DNA of 6,239 bases from an uncultured Alphaproteobacteria bacterium (GTDB taxonomy: Bacteria > Pseudomonadota > Alphaproteobacteria > Rhizobiales > Rhizobiaceae): contig CAKMZG010000075.1 of assembly GCA_929200335.1 (NCBI GenBank), forward strand, positions 610 through 6,848, in the 5' to 3' direction. Position numbers and translations under genes: made by a program. Positions 4,793 to 6,239 of the stretch are shown piece by piece. The notes under the pieces were generated by a model that had not been told where the DNA came from, searched no databases, and was given only the letters and a program-made list of their open reading frames with translations. The number at the start of each line of letters is the position of its first letter. The stretch's first letter is position 1.

Positions 4793-5803
4793 TCATAAAA
4801 AATCTGCGGCAGAGAAATTTACTTCAATCTCTGACCATGTATCATATTTATCCGCTGGCAATTCATAAGGCTGACAGCGTTTTACCGCACGTTTTGCACT
4901 GCCGGCAAAAGCGCGTTGCGAGCGTGCAGAGCCACCAGTTGCTTTAACCGATGGTTTGCCTGTAATTTTACCTGATCTATCCAACTGAAAAATGATTTTT
5001 ACCCTCAGTTCATCAGCATCCACCATCCCAGGCGGCAATGACCAGCATTGCTGTAATCTACCACGCAACGCATCCATCTCAGTTTGCGAAAGCTTTTTGC
5101 CCGTAGTTTTCTTCTTAGAACCTAAAGATGCTTTCTTGCTTGATGACTTTTTACCGCCACCTGTTGAATCCGCTTTATTAATTAAAGCTGCAATTTTATC
5201 TTTGGTTTTCTTCGCGTCCTTTTTATCTTCTGTCTTTTTCTTATCATTTTCATTCTCTGCCACTTTACGCTCATTAGCCTTAGCCTCTTTAGGCTTAATA
5301 GTTTCAGGCTTTGGGCGCACTTTAGGCTTAGTTATTTTTTCAGGTAATTTTATCGCCTCAGGCGCAGGTTCAGCCTCAGCCTCCACTTGCTCCGTTGGTT
5401 CTATCTTAGAAATTTCCACCTGTTTTTGTGGCTTGCTGGCCGTGTCAGGGGTTTTAATTGGCGTTGGCTTTGCAGGCTCTACTGGCTTAGCCTCTACTGT
5501 TTTTTCAACAACCACCTCTTTGGCAGGCGCGTCAGCCTTAGCCTCAACATCTTTATCCGTGTCACCAATATTTTCAGCTTCTTTTACTTCAGCTTTCTTA
5601 GTTGGCTTAGGCGCTGGTTTTTCAGAAATATTAGCTTTTTCATCGCCTTGAACAACCTGCGTTAGTTCTTCAATGGGAATGATATCAACCGGCACCGGCT
5701 CAACAGCTGCCACCTCAAATGGCTTGGGTGAGGATAACGATACTACTCCTAGCGTTATAATCGCCACATGAGCAATGGATGATATGATGAAGCCCGCTCG
5801 CAT
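4793..5803 (-). CDS. tolA: Tol-Pal system energy transducer TolA
   Basis: The 336-residue protein has the three-part TolA layout. A single membrane anchor at about 5-25 carries an SxxxH motif (S8, H12), the motif by which TolA contacts TolQ/TolR in E. coli; only four residues precede it. A long low-complexity stretch rich in Lys, Glu, Ala and Pro (about 30-240) would span the periplasm as an extended or helical rod. A C-terminal globular domain follows (about 243-336: MDALRGRLQQCWSLPPG, DELRVKIIFQLDRSG, RCQPYELP, ending SAADFL), with C253 and C310 able to form a disulfide. It transmits proton-motive energy from TolQR to TolB-Pal at the outer membrane. The ATG starts 10 bases after the tolR stop, indicating an operon; the upstream GCGGA is a weak ribosome binding site, which fits coupling to tolR. 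The middle region is diverged, as usual, and cannot identify a species. Confidence 0.93.
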   Translation of the reverse strand: MRAGFIISSIAHVAIITLGVVSLSSPKPFEVAAVEPVPVDIIPIEELTQVVQGDEKANISEKPAPKPTKKAEVKEAENIGDTDKDVEAKADAPAKEVVVEKTVEAKPVEPAKPTPIKTPDTASKPQKQVEISKIEPTEQVEAEAEPAPEAIKLPEKITKPKVRPKPETIKPKEAKANERKVAENENDKKKTEDKKDAKKTKDKIAALINKADSTGGGKKSSSKKASLGSKKKTTGKKLSQTEMDALRGRLQQCWSLPPGMVDADELRVKIIFQLDRSGKITGKPSVKATGGSARSQRAFAGSAKRAVKRCQPYELPADKYDTWSEIEVNFSAADFL

Positions 5804-5813
5804 TACATATCCG

Positions 5814-6239
5814 CTATTGTTGTTCTTGCAAGGTAACTAGGCCAATTTTCTTAAAGCCAGCAGAAGAAATAAGCGCCATAACTTTAATCACAGTGCCGTA
5901 ATCAGCCGTTTTATCAGCTCGCACATAAATGCGCTCATCATAACCATTGGTGGCAATAGCTTTTAACTTTGCCACAACTTCATCCACTGGCACTTCAGAT
6001 TCTTGTAAAGAGACCACGCCCTCATCATTTACAGAAATTGTAAGTGGTTTAGTCTCAGCATTGAGTGCTTTGGCTTGGGTTTCTGGCAGATCAATCGGCA
6101 CACCTACGGTTAATAGCGGTGCGGCAACCATAAAGATGATTAAAAGCACCAACATCACATCCACAAATGGCGTAACATTAATTTCGCTCATGGGCGCATG
6201 GCGGCGTGCGCGACGTCTACGGCCACCTGATACACCTGA
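5814..6239 (-). CDS. tolR: Tol-Pal system motor protein TolR/ExbD family (5' end outside window)
   Basis: The frame is open through the right edge, giving 141 visible residues. An internal ATG at 6191 is unlikely to be the start, because the preceding 16 codons encode SGVSGGRRRRARRHAP, the Arg-rich cytoplasmic tail typical of rhizobial TolR. SEINVTPFVDVMLVLLIIF follows: an inner-membrane helix with the conserved Asp (D27 in this partial numbering) that takes part in the proton path with TolQ. The rest is the periplasmic domain, including GVPIDLPET and YVRADKTADYGTVIKVMALISSAGFKKIGLVT. Position directly upstream of tolA favours TolR over ExbD. tolQ is expected just beyond the right edge. Confidence 0.95.
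   Translation of the reverse strand, partial: SGVSGGRRRRARRHAPMSEINVTPFVDVMLVLLIIFMVAAPLLTVGVPIDLPETQAKALNAETKPLTISVNDEGVVSLQESEVPVDEVVAKLKAIATNGYDERIYVRADKTADYGTVIKVMALISSAGFKKIGLVTLQEQQ

Noticed and set aside
4992..5651. Plus-strand open frame of 219 codons antisense to tolA
   Set aside because: It mirrors the Lys/Glu/Ala/Pro-rich repeat region of tolA; the antisense of such low-complexity DNA lacks stops and yields a Ser/Phe/Leu-rich product without a recognisable domain.
6189..6191. ATG as the start of TolR
   Set aside because: The frame stays open to the window edge and encodes the Arg-rich N-terminus typical of the family, so the true start lies outside.

Overview
The window looks like chromosomal DNA of an alphaproteobacterium, most likely of the order Hyphomicrobiales (Rhizobiales). 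The basis is family-level recognition by eye: a CpdR-type stand-alone receiver, a rhizobial-style TolR with an Arg-rich N-terminus, an APS-reductase-type CysH, and a rhizobial-type D-2-hydroxyacid dehydrogenase. The DNA is AT-rich for that order, above all between genes. No mobile element, CRISPR array or phage gene is visible. Every gene recognised lies on the minus strand, so the biological order runs from the right edge to the left.

Right half (6239 to 3310): three consecutive genes of the Tol-Pal envelope system, tolR (5' end outside the window), tolA and tolB, encode the inner-membrane motor component, the periplasm-spanning energy transducer and the periplasmic beta-propeller. The cluster ends in a strong intrinsic terminator directly after tolB. 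The usual next gene, pal, is not there.

Middle (3309 to 1421): a gene for an NADPH-type glyoxylate/hydroxypyruvate reductase has a leader holding a striking cluster of TAGCG/CGTTTAA repeats and a perfect palindrome. Next come a 252-base AT-rich intergenic region with several dyads and CtrA-like boxes, the single-domain response regulator CpdR (a ClpXP adaptor in Caulobacter cell-cycle control), and a tRNA-Val(GAC) gene.

Left part (1420 to 1): a structured leader precedes one uninterrupted reading frame that starts as an assimilatory APS reductase (CysH) and continues without a stop into sulfate adenylyltransferase subunit 2 (CysD), which runs off the left edge. CysD (with CysN) makes APS and CysH reduces it, so one polypeptide appears to hold two consecutive steps of sulfate assimilation. 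This in-frame CysH-CysD fusion, with a leader whose inverted repeat would cover the ribosome binding site, is the most unusual thing in the window.

Intergenic stretches (1201-1420, 1913-2164, 3140-3360) are all under 300 bases and I see no extra protein gene in them.
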